A stretch of DNA of 5,464 nucleotides. Origin: Chitinophagaceae bacterium (GTDB lineage: Bacteria > Bacteroidota > Bacteroidia > Chitinophagales > Chitinophagaceae). This document shows positions 5,304 to 5,464 of the stretch, one piece after another (within the stretch, counting starts at the first letter, position 1; each line of letters opens with the position of its first letter). The stretch spans positions 1 to 5,464 of the forward strand of contig JAOQAL010000661.1 in NCBI GenBank assembly GCA_025963615.1, in the 5' to 3' direction. The notes below the pieces were generated by a model. It had not been told where the DNA came from and did no database searches. It saw nothing but the letters and a program-made list of their open reading frames with translations. The translations under genes were made by a program, and so were the position numbers.

Positions 5304-5464
5304 GGGAGTAGCGATACACTGCTGAGGTCACAGTAGCACAATAGCCTCATCAGGGACCCGTCCGGAAAACGCGGCGTATTCGTTTTTCCCGATAGCCATC
5401 GGGACTTTTTTTGTCGCAGATCCCGATTTCTATCGGGACTACTTTTTTTTCCACAAAAAAAAGT
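5304..5464 (+). repeat. Dispersed repeat family A, copy 3 (long form, reaches window edge)
   Basis: This copy aligns with 848-1031 from GGGAGTAGCG to the final AAAAAAAAGT, but lacks the 23-base insert with the first hairpin. It keeps two hairpins on the TCCCGAT / ATCGGGA stem, at 5387-5393/5398-5404 (followed by CTTTTTTTG) and 5421-5427/5432-5438. The terminal T8 / A8 stem with loop CCAC is also present. The element may extend past the window. The three A copies all face the same way, opposite to every gene here. Confidence 0.85.

Noticed and set aside
5304..5370. Possible hammerhead ribozyme on the minus strand of the A core (CTGATGAG is present in A3)
   Set aside because: The required GAAA element and flanking stems are missing, and copy A1 reads CTGATGGG, so the motif is not conserved.

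Overview
This 5.5 kb window looks like chromosomal DNA from a member of the Bacteroidota, most likely from the Chitinophagaceae or a near relative. Four things point that way: a DUF4290 gene placed directly before murA, a MurA with the aspartate-type active-site loop, a remnant of a type IX secretion (T9SS) sorting domain, and a TTTG / TAnnTTTG promoter. The genus assignment is inference. Every recognisable gene lies on the minus strand, so the order of transcription runs from high to low coordinates. 

From the right end the layout is as follows. Two copies of a dispersed non-coding repeat (A3 at 5304-5464, running off the edge, and A2 at 5121-5197) sit just upstream of a decayed, 5'-truncated T9SS-sorted protein fragment (4531-5067). 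A strong intrinsic terminator (4553-4577) lies inside the 3' end of that reading frame. A consensus promoter (4417-4447) then drives the DUF4290 gene (3720-4412), which has its own terminator (3663-3695). Next come murA (2256-3560) and a GNAT acetyltransferase gene (1654-2253), only 2 bases apart and probably cotranscribed, followed by a candidate terminator (1570-1612). A gene-free region of about 1.2 kb (447-1653) holds a repeat cluster, B1 - A1 - purine-rich linker - B2. At the left edge is the N-terminal part of a membrane-anchored c-type cytochrome (1-446). 

Functionally, MurA carries out the first committed step of peptidoglycan synthesis, and DUF4290 is a Bacteroidota-restricted protein of unknown function whose gene is a regular neighbour of murA. 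The acetyltransferase and cytochrome have no evident link to that pair. The parts that ordinary gene calling does not explain are the A and B repeat families, with their tandem copies of one hairpin stem, and the T9SS fragment, whose diagnostic motif is split between two reading frames. No complete new defence, mobile or biosynthetic system was found.
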